Source: Chthoniobacterales bacterium
GTDB lineage: Bacteria; Verrucomicrobiota; Verrucomicrobiia; Chthoniobacterales; UBA10450
Assembly: GCA_013820755.1 (NCBI GenBank)
Contig: JACDHZ010000010.1
Location: forward strand, 1 to 32,792
Reading direction: 5' to 3'
DNA length: 32,792 nt
The notes beneath the pieces were generated by a model, which was not told where the DNA came from, made no database searches, and was given only the letters and a program-made list of their open reading frames with translations. Shown here piece by piece: positions 8,531-16,414 of this stretch. The first letter of the stretch is position 1. Every line of letters begins with the position of its first letter. Made by a program: the position numbers and the translations under genes.

Positions 8531-8680
8531 ATGGGCCAGCAACATCGTAGGACAGTCAAACGCCGTCGTCGCGAGGCCTATCTCGAGCGCAAGAAGGCTA
8601 AAGCGAAAGCTGCCGCACCGGCTAAACGCGAACCCGCGAAGCCCCGCGCGAAGAAGCCAGCAGCGGCTGCGGCCCGTTAG
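8531..8680 (+). CDS. Small, highly basic 49-residue protein
   Basis: A complete ORF of 49 codons from ATG 8531 to TAG 8680. The N-terminal half is MGQQHRRTVKRRRREAYLER, with more lysines after it. The C-terminal half is an Ala/Pro/Lys repeat-like tail (AKAAAP, AKREPAKP, RAKKPAA). Composition is close to that of small ribosomal proteins and nucleic-acid-binding tails. I believe similar short 'GQQHRR...KRRRR..YL.R' proteins occur in related bacteria, but I cannot name a family. The coherent start, strongly basic composition and position in a gap between two genes support it being real. Nucleic-acid or ribosome binding is an inference. It stands upstream of a YacP-like RNase gene on the same strand. 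Confidence 0.65.
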   Translation: MGQQHRRTVKRRRREAYLERKKAKAKAAAPAKREPAKPRAKKPAAAAAR

Positions 8681-8722
8681 CGCACTATCGTACGGTTCGC
8701 GGCCGTTGCGATTTGATCCCGT

Positions 8723-8746
8723 GCTGCACCTCCTCTTAGGTGCAGC
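8723..8746 (+). promoter_or_regulatory. Hairpin sequestering the ribosome-binding site of the NYN RNase gene
   Basis: A perfect 9-bp inverted repeat (GCTGCACCT / AGGTGCAGC, six-base loop CCTCTT) ends immediately before the GTG start at 8747. The 3' arm contains AGGTG, the only Shine-Dalgarno-like sequence for that gene, so in RNA the site would be paired with the 5' arm. No T-tract follows, which argues against a simple terminator. Confidence 0.6.
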
Positions 8747-9151
8747 GTGCGGCCGGATTACCTCATTGTTGATGGACATAGCGTAATCTTCGCATGGCCG
8801 GAGCTCCGCGCGCTGCATCAGCGTCGCACGTCGCTCGCGCGCGAAGCACTCGCCCGCAAGCTGCGCGATTACCAGGATTGGACCGGTGTGCGAGTTGTAG
8901 TGGTTTTCGACGGACGCGGAATCGCCGTTGATGCCATTGCCGAACCTGGTGAAATCCAGATCTTCTATTCGAAAGCGGGCCAAACCGCAGACTCCATCGT
9001 CGAGCGACTCGCGAGTAAATACGGCTCGGACTTCCGACTGCTGGTTGTTACCAGCGATTTTCTCGAGCAGGAAACTGCGACCGCTTGTGGTGCGGAATGC
9101 CTTTCGGCGGAAGGTTTACGCGGGTTACTTGATGAAGCGCGAGCTCCGTAA
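8747..9151 (+). CDS. YacP-like NYN domain RNase
   Basis: A 134-residue PIN-like NYN domain protein of the YacP/Rae1 type. In this family, members are endoribonucleases; B. subtilis Rae1 cleaves mRNA at the ribosome. The protein begins MRPDYLIVDGHSVIFAWPEL, with the family Asp (D9) at the end of the first strand. Further acidic positions follow in VVVFDGRG, KAGQTADSIVERL and LLVVTSDFLEQ, as expected for a metal-dependent active site. The GTG at 8747 is chosen because the conserved first strand begins four residues later and no ATG is available. It is immediately preceded by a hairpin that hides the ribosome-binding site, suggesting translational control, perhaps autoregulation by its own RNase activity. 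It is convergent with the response regulator gene (18-base gap). Confidence 0.85.
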   Translation: MRPDYLIVDGHSVIFAWPELRALHQRRTSLAREALARKLRDYQDWTGVRVVVVFDGRGIAVDAIAEPGEIQIFYSKAGQTADSIVERLASKYGSDFRLLVVTSDFLEQETATACGAECLSAEGLRGLLDEARAP

Positions 9152-9169
9152 CCAGAAAGCAGCAGGCGA

Positions 9170-9631
9170 TTACGCTGCGCCAGCAAGCGCTGTTCGGCCG
9201 TCCACGGAATGGCTGCGCGACAGCGCATCACGGCGTGCCCGTTGCTGGCAGGTCGCGAGCACACGTGAGAGCACACAATACAACTGCTCGATCGGAAGAT
9301 TCTTGCTGACGTAACCGTTAGCTCCTGCGCGGAGCGCAGTGTGCATCCGCTCCTCGTCATAGCCAACGCCGGTAAACACTACGATTGGCAGCGCCGGGCT
9401 CATCTCGCGAATGAAAGAGATTAGGGAAGTGCCGTCTACTTTCGGCATGTTTAGGTCGACCACGACAACGTCGCACTCGTTGTGCTCGAGCCACGCTGCG
9501 GTGCGGAATCCTTGCGTGAGAGACGCGCATGTGTGTCCCTTTTGCTTGAGGTAGGCCACGAGGAATTTAGTGATTGCCGGGTCATCGTCTATGATGAGGA
9601 ACTCAGTGGCCGCTCGGGTGAGAAGTTTCAT
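9170..9631 (-). CDS. Single-domain response regulator
   Basis: A 153-residue stand-alone CheY-like receiver. All phosphorylation residues are present: the acidic triad D15-D17 (IIDDDP), phospho-acceptor D59 in VVVVDLNMPKVDG, T87 in VVFTG and K110 in GYVSK. No output domain is attached; about 30 residues after the domain are polar and probably disordered. It is last in a minus-strand run with the two histidine kinases, aldolase and lpxD, so it could receive phosphate from either kinase. However, a 143-base gap with its own candidate promoter separates it from lpxD, so it may be expressed independently. Confidence 0.9.
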   Translation of the reverse strand: MKLLTRAATEFLIIDDDPAITKFLVAYLKQKGHTCASLTQGFRTAAWLEHNECDVVVVDLNMPKVDGTSLISFIREMSPALPIVVFTGVGYDEERMHTALRAGANGYVSKNLPIEQLYCVLSRVLATCQQRARRDALSRSHSVDGRTALAGAA

Positions 9632-9658
9632 AGCATCGGGTTCTAATTTCTATATCCA

Positions 9659-9687
9659 CTATAGCAACTATCTTGCCAACTTTCGAG
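9659..9687 (-). promoter_or_regulatory. Candidate sigma-70 promoter of the response regulator gene
   Basis: Reading the minus strand, TCGAAA (9687-9682) and TATAGT (9664-9659) are separated by exactly 17 bases and match consensus at four and five positions out of six. They stand 28 bases upstream of the ATG at 9631. The rest of the 143-base lpxD-regulator gap shows no gene and no clear terminator. Confidence 0.4.
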
Positions 9688-9774
9688 TCAGCTCCGCTGT
9701 AGTTGGTCCATGCCAGGACTGCGGGCACTGAGCGGCGGCGAAAGAGTGGACGTCCGGGAACTCGAGAGACTTGG

Positions 9775-10797
9775 CTAGCGGGAGCTGAGCTTCTTTTCGA
9801 TCTCCCTCACCCGAGCGAAGAGCTGGCCGAGCCGATGCACCCACGCCAGCTGCTGTTTCGCTTCACGCAGCGGGACGGCGACCGTACCCCACCACGTGCC
9901 GCCGTCGGCGGGCAGGTCCTTCGAGACGCCTGTGCTCGCGGCGATGATGTTGCGGTCGCCAATCTCGACGTGCCCAGTCACCCCGACCTTGCCGCCCATC
10001 ATCACGTAATCACCGATGCGCGAACTTCCCGCGATGCCTGTTTGCGCTGCGATGATCGAGTGTTTGCCTATCACTACGTTGTGCGCGACCTGGACCAGAT
10101 TATCGATTTTCGCGCCTTCCTTTATCCAGGTGCGCCCGAAACGCGCGCGGTCGATCGTCGTGTTCGCCCCGATCTCGACATCATCGTCGATTTGCACAAT
10201 CCCAATCTGCGGCACTTTCTGCTGCCGGCCTTCGACGACTTCGAAGCCGAAACCGTCAGCGGCAATCACTGCGCCGCTGTGGATGATGACACGCGAACCG
10301 ATGCGCGTACGCTCGCGAATGGTGACGTGCGGGTAAATGACGCAACCCGCGCCGATGGTTGATTCGTGGCCGATATAACTGTTCGCGCCAATGAGCGTGT
10401 CGTCGCCGATAGTTGCGCCCGCCTCAATGACAGCCTTAGGCTGAATCGAAACTCGCGCGCCTAATGTTGCATCCGGTGAGATAAAGCTGCTCGGGTGAAC
10501 ACCCGGCGCAAAACGAATCGGCGGCGGTGCGAGCTTGAGCACCACCTGCTCGAACGCTTTCGTCGGGTTGGCGACGCGGACTTGTGCCGGCTCCATAGCC
10601 TCCGCGAAATCCGCGGGAACGAACACGGCCGAGGCACCGGTTTTTCGCAGCTGCAGCATGTACTTCGGATTTGCGAAGAAAGAAATGTCGCCGTGCGTCG
10701 CTTCGGGCAGCGGTGCGGCGCCAGTGATGAGAAGGTTCGCGTCGCCGTGCAACTCTCCGCGGCACAGCGTCGCGAGTTCTTGAAGAGTAAATGTCAC
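9775..10797 (-). CDS. lpxD: UDP-3-O-acylglucosamine N-acyltransferase
   Basis: Third enzyme of lipid A synthesis: transfers a 3-hydroxyacyl chain from ACP to the 2-amino group of UDP-3-O-acylglucosamine. The product has 340 residues, the normal length. An N-terminal uridine-binding domain (about 1-100, with FANPKY) is followed by a left-handed beta-helix of hexapeptide repeats from about 105 to 290. The catalytic histidine is H239 in NLVQVAHNVVIGKH, the same number as in E. coli LpxD. GFGFEVVEG and ANTTIDRARFG are also typical. The start is GTG at 10797. Its presence shows an LPS-containing outer membrane. It is not next to lpxA, lpxC or fabZ as in many bacteria, but follows fructose-bisphosphate aldolase by 54 bases. 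Confidence 0.96.
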   Translation of the reverse strand: MTFTLQELATLCRGELHGDANLLITGAAPLPEATHGDISFFANPKYMLQLRKTGASAVFVPADFAEAMEPAQVRVANPTKAFEQVVLKLAPPPIRFAPGVHPSSFISPDATLGARVSIQPKAVIEAGATIGDDTLIGANSYIGHESTIGAGCVIYPHVTIRERTRIGSRVIIHSGAVIAADGFGFEVVEGRQQKVPQIGIVQIDDDVEIGANTTIDRARFGRTWIKEGAKIDNLVQVAHNVVIGKHSIIAAQTGIAGSSRIGDYVMMGGKVGVTGHVEIGDRNIIAASTGVSKDLPADGGTWWGTVAVPLREAKQQLAWVHRLGQLFARVREIEKKLSSR

Positions 10798-10851
10798 AAG
10801 GGCGAGAGAATTAGCCCGCCGAATATGTCGCCAACAAAAGAGGAGGGGACG

Positions 10852-11805
10852 CTACCCGCCGACGCTTGCTTGCACGGCGTCCAGCTGACCAGCCGAGCCG
10901 AGCTTCTCATTTTTGTGCGCGATGAAATCGGCGTAGGCTTGCATGAAGACTTTGCCCGGTGGGCGGAAGTCGAACTCCGCGGGTTTATCCCGGAAAAACT
11001 CGCGATGAACCCGCGTCCAAACCAGTCGTCCGTCGGTATCGATGTTCACTTTCGTAACGCCGAGCTTCGCGGCGGGAAGATATTCATTTTCATCTACGCC
11101 GCGGGCGCTTGGATCAAGCTTTCCGCCCGCAGCGTTAATCCGCTGAACCTCTTCGATCGGCACGCTGGAGCTTCCATGCATCACAATCGGCATTCCGGGA
11201 ACCTTCTGTGAGATCGCCTCGATCACGTCGAAGCGCAGCGACTGCTGACCTTTGAACTTGTAGGCTCCGTGGCTGGTGCCAATCGCTGCTGCAAGCGAAT
11301 CGCATCCCGAACGCTTCACGAATTCGACAGCTTCGTCAGGATTTGTGAGGCACGCGTGTCCTTCGTCCACTTTGATGTCCTCCTCAACACCGCCGAGCAT
11401 TCCGAGTTCCGCTTCCACGCTGACGCCCTTAGCATGAGCGCGATCAACAACGCGCTTCGTGATCGCGATGTTTTCGTCGAACGACTCGTGGCTCGCATCA
11501 ATCATCACCGAGCTGTAGAAGCCTGAGTCGATGCAGTCGTAACAAGTGGCCTCATCACCGTGATCGAGGTGCACCGCGAAGATCGCTTCGGGGAAGATCA
11601 CCTCGGCGGTCCGGATGATTGCTTCGAGCATCCGTTTATCGGTGTAACCGCGTGCGCCTTTCGACAGCTGGATGATGAATGGCGCCTTGCTCTGGATACA
11701 ACCGCGGAACAGACCCATGCTCTGTTCAAGGTTGTTGATGTTGTAGGCGCCAATCGCGAATTTCTTGTAAGCGACTTTATAGAGTTGGTCAGTGGTAACG
11801 ATCAT
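10852..11805 (-). CDS. fba: Class II fructose-bisphosphate aldolase
   Basis: Zinc-dependent aldolase of glycolysis and gluconeogenesis, interconverting fructose-1,6-bisphosphate with dihydroxyacetone phosphate and glyceraldehyde-3-phosphate. 317 residues. The active-site block HLDHGD has catalytic D81 and metal ligand H82. E131/E133 (VEAELG) follow, with further metal ligands H179 (GTSHGAYK) and H210 (VMHGSSSV). The phosphate-binding NIDTDGRLVWT lies near the C-terminus. It sits 89 bases after the second histidine kinase and 54 bases before lpxD, all on the minus strand. The gap to the kinase holds a 6-bp inverted repeat (11853-11873, GCGTTT/AAACGC) with no T-tract, so I do not call a terminator. 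Conserved motifs make the assignment secure. Confidence 0.95.
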   Translation of the reverse strand: MIVTTDQLYKVAYKKFAIGAYNINNLEQSMGLFRGCIQSKAPFIIQLSKGARGYTDKRMLEAIIRTAEVIFPEAIFAVHLDHGDEATCYDCIDSGFYSSVMIDASHESFDENIAITKRVVDRAHAKGVSVEAELGMLGGVEEDIKVDEGHACLTNPDEAVEFVKRSGCDSLAAAIGTSHGAYKFKGQQSLRFDVIEAISQKVPGMPIVMHGSSSVPIEEVQRINAAGGKLDPSARGVDENEYLPAAKLGVTKVNIDTDGRLVWTRVHREFFRDKPAEFDFRPPGKVFMQAYADFIAHKNEKLGSAGQLDAVQASVGG

Positions 11806-11894
11806 GACATGTGACTGTTGGACGAGCGCACGCCAAGCTTAGGGCGCTCCCTGCGTTTTCCAATCAGAAACGCGAATCGCCCTTCAGCAACGCT

Positions 11895-13895
11895 TCAGAA
11901 GCCAGTTGGGCTCGCCGGGAGCATCACACTGACAGCGGTGCCGTGCGGATTCGATTCAATATCGACACGCCCGTTGTGGTCGAACACCGTCCGCTTCACG
12001 ATGGGCAGACCCAAACCCATCCCCCGCGGCTTCGTCGTGCAGAAAGGAGAAAAGACTTTCTCCTTCATTTCCGGATCGATGCCTTTGCCGTTATCCTGGA
12101 TGGTAACGAGCACTCCGCTGGCGGTTTGTCCGTCGCGGATAGGCTTCGCAGCCAGCGATATGCGCGCCTTCGGCTGGCCCGTGGTAGCCTCCGCTGCATT
12201 CGCCACAAGGTGCGCAAACGCCTCGGTCAGCGCAGTCTCGTCGCCGAGCACCGGTGGCAGGTCACCAGGCAGATTTGTCTCGATCGGCGTGCCATTCGTC
12301 CCGAACCGGGCGCGTGCGATCTCAATCGCGTTGTTTACAGACGTTCGGAGATCAACCGGCTTCATCACCAACTCCGCGGGATGGGCAAAGTTGTTGATCT
12401 GTGTGATGATGCGATCCAGACGCTCCACTTCCTGCACGACGATCTCATTGAAGTCCTTGCGGAAATCAGGGTCGTCGAAACGTTCCGGTAGCAGCTGCGC
12501 AAAAGTCTTGATGGCGACGAGTGGATTCCGCACTTCGTGCGACATGCTCGCGGCGAGATCCGTCCAGAAGGCAGCGCGATCGACGAGATCCTGTTTCTGC
12601 CGCAGGCTCTCCTCTGCCGTAAGATCATGTATAACGGCGACAGCGCCCAGCGGCGTTTTCTGATCGAGCAGCCGGCGCGTCTCCACCGCCAGGGAGCGGC
12701 GCGTGTTCAGATCGACCCACTGCTGCGGCGGCAAGTTACCTTTAGCATCAAGGGTCTCACGCAGCAGCGCTGCCAACCGCCCGCCAGCAGCTTCAGCAGG
12801 ACGATTTAACACCTCCGCCGCTGAAAGGCCAAGAATCTGTTCTGCGGTGGGATTGAACCAGCGGATGATCGCCTCTTCGTCGGTCGCTACAATCCCAGGC
12901 GGGATAGATTTCAACAGAGTTTCAGCAAGAGTCTTTTGAAGCGTGATCTCCTCATTCAGCAGTGCATTCTCCAGCACGGTGGAGACGTGCTCCGCGAGGA
13001 TCATCAGGTTCTCCAGCTCGGGATAATCAAACCGCTGGCCGGTGACCCTGTGACCGAAGAAAAGCCATCCGAGAACCCGCCCGCGTGCATGCAGGGGCAC
13101 GATCACCTCTGCTCCGAAAGTATCGAGCGCTCGCCGCATCAGCGCACGTTGCGCCTGGTCCGACGCCTGCGGGAGCGTCGTGCGGCAGATCAGGTGAGCG
13201 TGCAGCTCAAACCAGCGAACCAGAGGGTCGCGTTCGCCATATTCGATTTCATAGGTCTCGGGCAGGCAGCGCAGCCCTGCGCGAAGCCGGTAGCGATCGC
13301 TTTGCCGGATACGCGAGAATATCCCGACCCGCGTGACGCTGGCAGCGTCCGCAACGCCCTCGACAACGCTCGCGAGCAGCGCTTCGACATTGTCAAAACG
13401 GCGGAAGACGCGAGGGAACCGCAGCAAAGGCAGCGCAGGTGAATAGCGGTCCGCTGTCATGTCGGCGCGTCGAGGTGCTTCGGGCGCAGGCATCAGCGTG
13501 GTTTGATCGCGCAGCTCGCGATTCTCCTGCAACAGCCGCAGGTGATCGAATGCACGGGACACGAGGCCTTGAAAACGGCGACGGTCGATTTGCAAATCTT
13601 CCGCAGCGTAGATGCCGGATTCTTCAGCTTCGCGCAACGGCTCGGACCGCGGGGTGCCGAGGGCCACGATCAGAACTTCCGGCCATTCGTGTTGGAGCTG
13701 CGCGATCAGGTCGCGCGCATCTTTTGCGCGCAAATCGAGCAGCAGCACGGATGGGCCCGACTGCTGCAGCACAGCGTCGAGGCGATCGAGTTCCGTCACG
13801 TGGCGCACCTGCGCGAGAATGCGCAGGAATGCTTTGATACGGCGGGCCAGGTCTGCCTCTTGTGTGTACAAGATGCATACCGCGGGAGGGCTCAT
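11895..13895 (-). CDS. Soluble sensor histidine kinase (pseudo-receiver, GAF, PAS, HisKA, HATPase)
   Basis: 666 residues without membrane segments. Residues 1-120 resemble a receiver: VLLLDLRA keeps an Asp near 55, but the N-terminal acidic cluster is replaced by CILYTQEAD and the conserved Lys is not evident, so it is probably a pseudo-receiver. A GAF-like domain spans about 165-325 (LGWLFFGHRVTG). A PAS domain follows (about 335-440, GIVATDEEAIIRWFNPTAEQILGL; recognised by its parts). HisKA has phospho-acceptor H453 in SMSHEVRNPL. HATPase shows NAAEA, DNGKGI and GMGLGLPIVK. Its start overlaps the stop of the upstream 7TM kinase by four bases (ATGA). The two share the string NPLV-IKTFAQLLPER around the His, so they are paralogues. 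The partner is unknown; the response regulator at 9170-9631 is a candidate. Confidence 0.9.
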   Translation of the reverse strand: MSPPAVCILYTQEADLARRIKAFLRILAQVRHVTELDRLDAVLQQSGPSVLLLDLRAKDARDLIAQLQHEWPEVLIVALGTPRSEPLREAEESGIYAAEDLQIDRRRFQGLVSRAFDHLRLLQENRELRDQTTLMPAPEAPRRADMTADRYSPALPLLRFPRVFRRFDNVEALLASVVEGVADAASVTRVGIFSRIRQSDRYRLRAGLRCLPETYEIEYGERDPLVRWFELHAHLICRTTLPQASDQAQRALMRRALDTFGAEVIVPLHARGRVLGWLFFGHRVTGQRFDYPELENLMILAEHVSTVLENALLNEEITLQKTLAETLLKSIPPGIVATDEEAIIRWFNPTAEQILGLSAAEVLNRPAEAAGGRLAALLRETLDAKGNLPPQQWVDLNTRRSLAVETRRLLDQKTPLGAVAVIHDLTAEESLRQKQDLVDRAAFWTDLAASMSHEVRNPLVAIKTFAQLLPERFDDPDFRKDFNEIVVQEVERLDRIITQINNFAHPAELVMKPVDLRTSVNNAIEIARARFGTNGTPIETNLPGDLPPVLGDETALTEAFAHLVANAAEATTGQPKARISLAAKPIRDGQTASGVLVTIQDNGKGIDPEMKEKVFSPFCTTKPRGMGLGLPIVKRTVFDHNGRVDIESNPHGTAVSVMLPASPTGF

Positions 13896-16414
13896 GCGGC
13901 GGCAACCTCCCGCTCGAAACGAACCAGCGGCAGCAGAATATGGAACGCCGTCCCTCTAGCCACCTGGCTTTCTACTTCGATCTGGCCGCCATGCTCCTGG
14001 ATGATGCCATGCACAACCGAAAGGCCGAGTCCGGTACCGTAGTCTTTCGTCGTGAAAAACGGATCGAACACGTGACCAATATCCTCCTCACGAATGCCGT
14101 CGCCGCTGTCGCGCACCGTGACGCGCAACACCTCGTCGGTATCGCCGTTCGTGCCGTTGATTGCAGTGACCCATTCCTCGGCCGAACGGATCTCCGTCGC
14201 TACGGTGAGCTCACCACCCCGCTTCATCGCATCCATCGCATTTAGGAAAAAGTTCAGGAATACCTGTTCAAGCTGGTCTGCATCCGCGCGGATGGTATCC
14301 ACATCGGCGTTCCACGAACGAGACAATTTGATGTCCTGCTGGTAAAGCCGATGCCCGACGAGCATCAGGGATTTCTCCAGAACGTCGTGCACGTGCATCG
14401 GCTTTAGGAGCGGCTTCGCAGGACGAGCAAACCGCAGCAGTTGGTTCACGAGCGAATCGATACGATCGATCTCGTGCCCGATGAGATTCGAGAAGGTCTC
14501 GCGGAAATCCGAGTCCTGGTACCGCTCCGGCAGCAGCTGTGCGAAGGTTTTAATAGAAACGAGCGGGTTTTTGATTTCATGCGCCATGCCAGCGGAAAGC
14601 GTGCCGAGGCTGGCGAGACGGTCGCTTCGCCGTATTTGCAATTCGAGGCGCTTCAACGCCGTGAGATCCGTCAGCACCATCAGTGCACCAAGCATTTCGC
14701 CGGCCTCGCCATGGAAGATCGAGCTGCTCGCACGCACGATAAGACTTCTCTCATCCGAGCGGAGAACAATTTCGCGGTGCTCTTCCAGTTTCCCTGACGC
14801 CAATGTATCGCGCAGCACCTGGCCCAAGGCCTCAGGTAGTTCAGCGACCGAGTGGTCGACGACGTCGTGCCACGGTAATTCCGTGATCTGCTCGGCTTCT
14901 TTGTTGAAAACGGTGATGCGGCCTTCTGTGTCGGCTGCGATCACGCCTGTCGTGAGGTTTTGCAGCAGCGTCTCATTGTAAATGCGCGCGTTCTGCACCT
15001 CGGTAAAGAGTTGCGCGTTCTCGATCGCGACCGCGAGCTGCCCGCATAATACTTGCAGAGCGCTCTGCTCAACCGTGCCGTAGATTCTCCCCGACCGGCG
15101 GCCGCCGAGCAGCATGATGCCGACAAGATGCTCGCGGGAGAAAATGGCCATCGCGACCCCAAGCTTCAGCTTGTGCATCTCGGACATCATTTCGTCGAGT
15201 TCGGGCGAGGCACGAACACGATGCAATTCCTCGAAGACGAGAGCCTCGGTTGGTTGAGTCTCGAGGTAGCGGACGACTGGATGGGTTCCGGGCAAATCGA
15301 GCGGCGTATCGTCCGTGTCGGTCAAGCGCTCGGGGTACTGCTGAACATACCCGCCCTTCTGCGACAGCAGGATCATAAGACGATCGGTATCGACCGCCTG
15401 CGCGATTGTGACGCCGAATTGATCGAGCAAATCCCGCAAGGTTGTGACGGAACGCAAGATGCCCGCGGCGTCTTTCATCGTCGCCCGAAAGTCGAGGTGA
15501 TGCGCACGGATGAAGAGACGCTCAGCAAGCCGGCGAGAAACCCCGCGCGCTGGAGCCATCGCGAACGCGATCACGACGGCGGCGAAGACATGCGCAATGC
15601 CGGAGCTGTTGTGCAGAGTCGGGCGCAGTGCCGTTGCGACCAGCCACCACACAAAAGCGTAAAGCGCCAGGAGGTAAGCGCCTAAAACCGCGTAGGACAA
15701 CAGCCGCCGGAGGAAAACGCCTACCTCCATCAGTTTACGAGTGGCGATGCCATATGCGACTACGACGCTAAAGAGAACGACGCGAAACGGCGCGAACCAG
15801 ATCAAGCGCGAAGGATCAACGTAGAAGCCAAGCACGTAAGCCAGGAGCAGAGACAGGCCGAGCGCAGCAAGTCCGCCGGTGAGGATAAATGCAAGTTCAG
15901 CGTGCTCGCTGCCGGTCGTCTCTCGCAGATCCCGCGATGCGGTAAAGATCAAGGAAATTATCGCAGCTATGAACAAGGCTGCGTAAATAAACACTGCAGG
16001 GCCATAGACCGGGAGAGGGGCGGATCCAGACTCCACTGGCAATCTCGCCTCTTTCAGGAACCAGCGCGTCTGACAAAGAATGACCGTGCCCCCTGTGAGA
16101 ACTAACCAGCTGCGGGAGTGCCGGAGTAATGCGTTCCAACTGATGTCGCGCAACCGCACCGACAGGCGCAACATGTTAAGGACTGCCAGATAGAGTGCCC
16201 CGGCTGCAGATGCTTCCCTGATGCCGATTTCCGCCATTGCCGCGTTTCTTGCCGTAAACGCGCAAAAGAGACTGCCAAGCCACGCCGCAATGGCGACCGA
16301 GAGCAGGAGAAAGCACTGGTTTACGCGCCGCCTCGGATTGGACTGAAAAACGGCAAAACCAAGCGCGACCTGTAAAGCCAGCGCAGTCAGCGTCGGGATG
16401 GAAGCGCTATTCAT
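13892..16414 (-). CDS. Membrane sensor histidine kinase (7TM-type N-terminus, GAF, PAS, HisKA, HATPase)
   Basis: 840 residues. The first 300 or so hold eight or nine hydrophobic segments, matching the 7TM-type input region of PrsK-like kinases. A GAF domain spans about 320-475 (MAIFSREHLVGIMLLGGRR). A PAS domain follows at about 485-590 (TTGVIAADTEGRITVFNKEAEQ in part), then HisKA with H612 in GMAHEIKNPL. The HATPase has NFFLNAMDAM, DSGDGI and GTGLGLSVVHG. Both ends overlap neighbours by four bases: its ATG lies in the stop of the ketosynthase-like gene and its TGA in the start of the soluble kinase. The three therefore form one coupled operon. PrsK kinases belong to exosortase/PEP-CTERM systems, but no exosortase gene is visible here, so that link is weak. 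The signal sensed is unknown. Confidence 0.9.
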   Translation of the reverse strand: MNSASIPTLTALALQVALGFAVFQSNPRRRVNQCFLLLSVAIAAWLGSLFCAFTARNAAMAEIGIREASAAGALYLAVLNMLRLSVRLRDISWNALLRHSRSWLVLTGGTVILCQTRWFLKEARLPVESGSAPLPVYGPAVFIYAALFIAAIISLIFTASRDLRETTGSEHAELAFILTGGLAALGLSLLLAYVLGFYVDPSRLIWFAPFRVVLFSVVVAYGIATRKLMEVGVFLRRLLSYAVLGAYLLALYAFVWWLVATALRPTLHNSSGIAHVFAAVVIAFAMAPARGVSRRLAERLFIRAHHLDFRATMKDAAGILRSVTTLRDLLDQFGVTIAQAVDTDRLMILLSQKGGYVQQYPERLTDTDDTPLDLPGTHPVVRYLETQPTEALVFEELHRVRASPELDEMMSEMHKLKLGVAMAIFSREHLVGIMLLGGRRSGRIYGTVEQSALQVLCGQLAVAIENAQLFTEVQNARIYNETLLQNLTTGVIAADTEGRITVFNKEAEQITELPWHDVVDHSVAELPEALGQVLRDTLASGKLEEHREIVLRSDERSLIVRASSSIFHGEAGEMLGALMVLTDLTALKRLELQIRRSDRLASLGTLSAGMAHEIKNPLVSIKTFAQLLPERYQDSDFRETFSNLIGHEIDRIDSLVNQLLRFARPAKPLLKPMHVHDVLEKSLMLVGHRLYQQDIKLSRSWNADVDTIRADADQLEQVFLNFFLNAMDAMKRGGELTVATEIRSAEEWVTAINGTNGDTDEVLRVTVRDSGDGIREEDIGHVFDPFFTTKDYGTGLGLSVVHGIIQEHGGQIEVESQVARGTAFHILLPLVRFEREVAAA

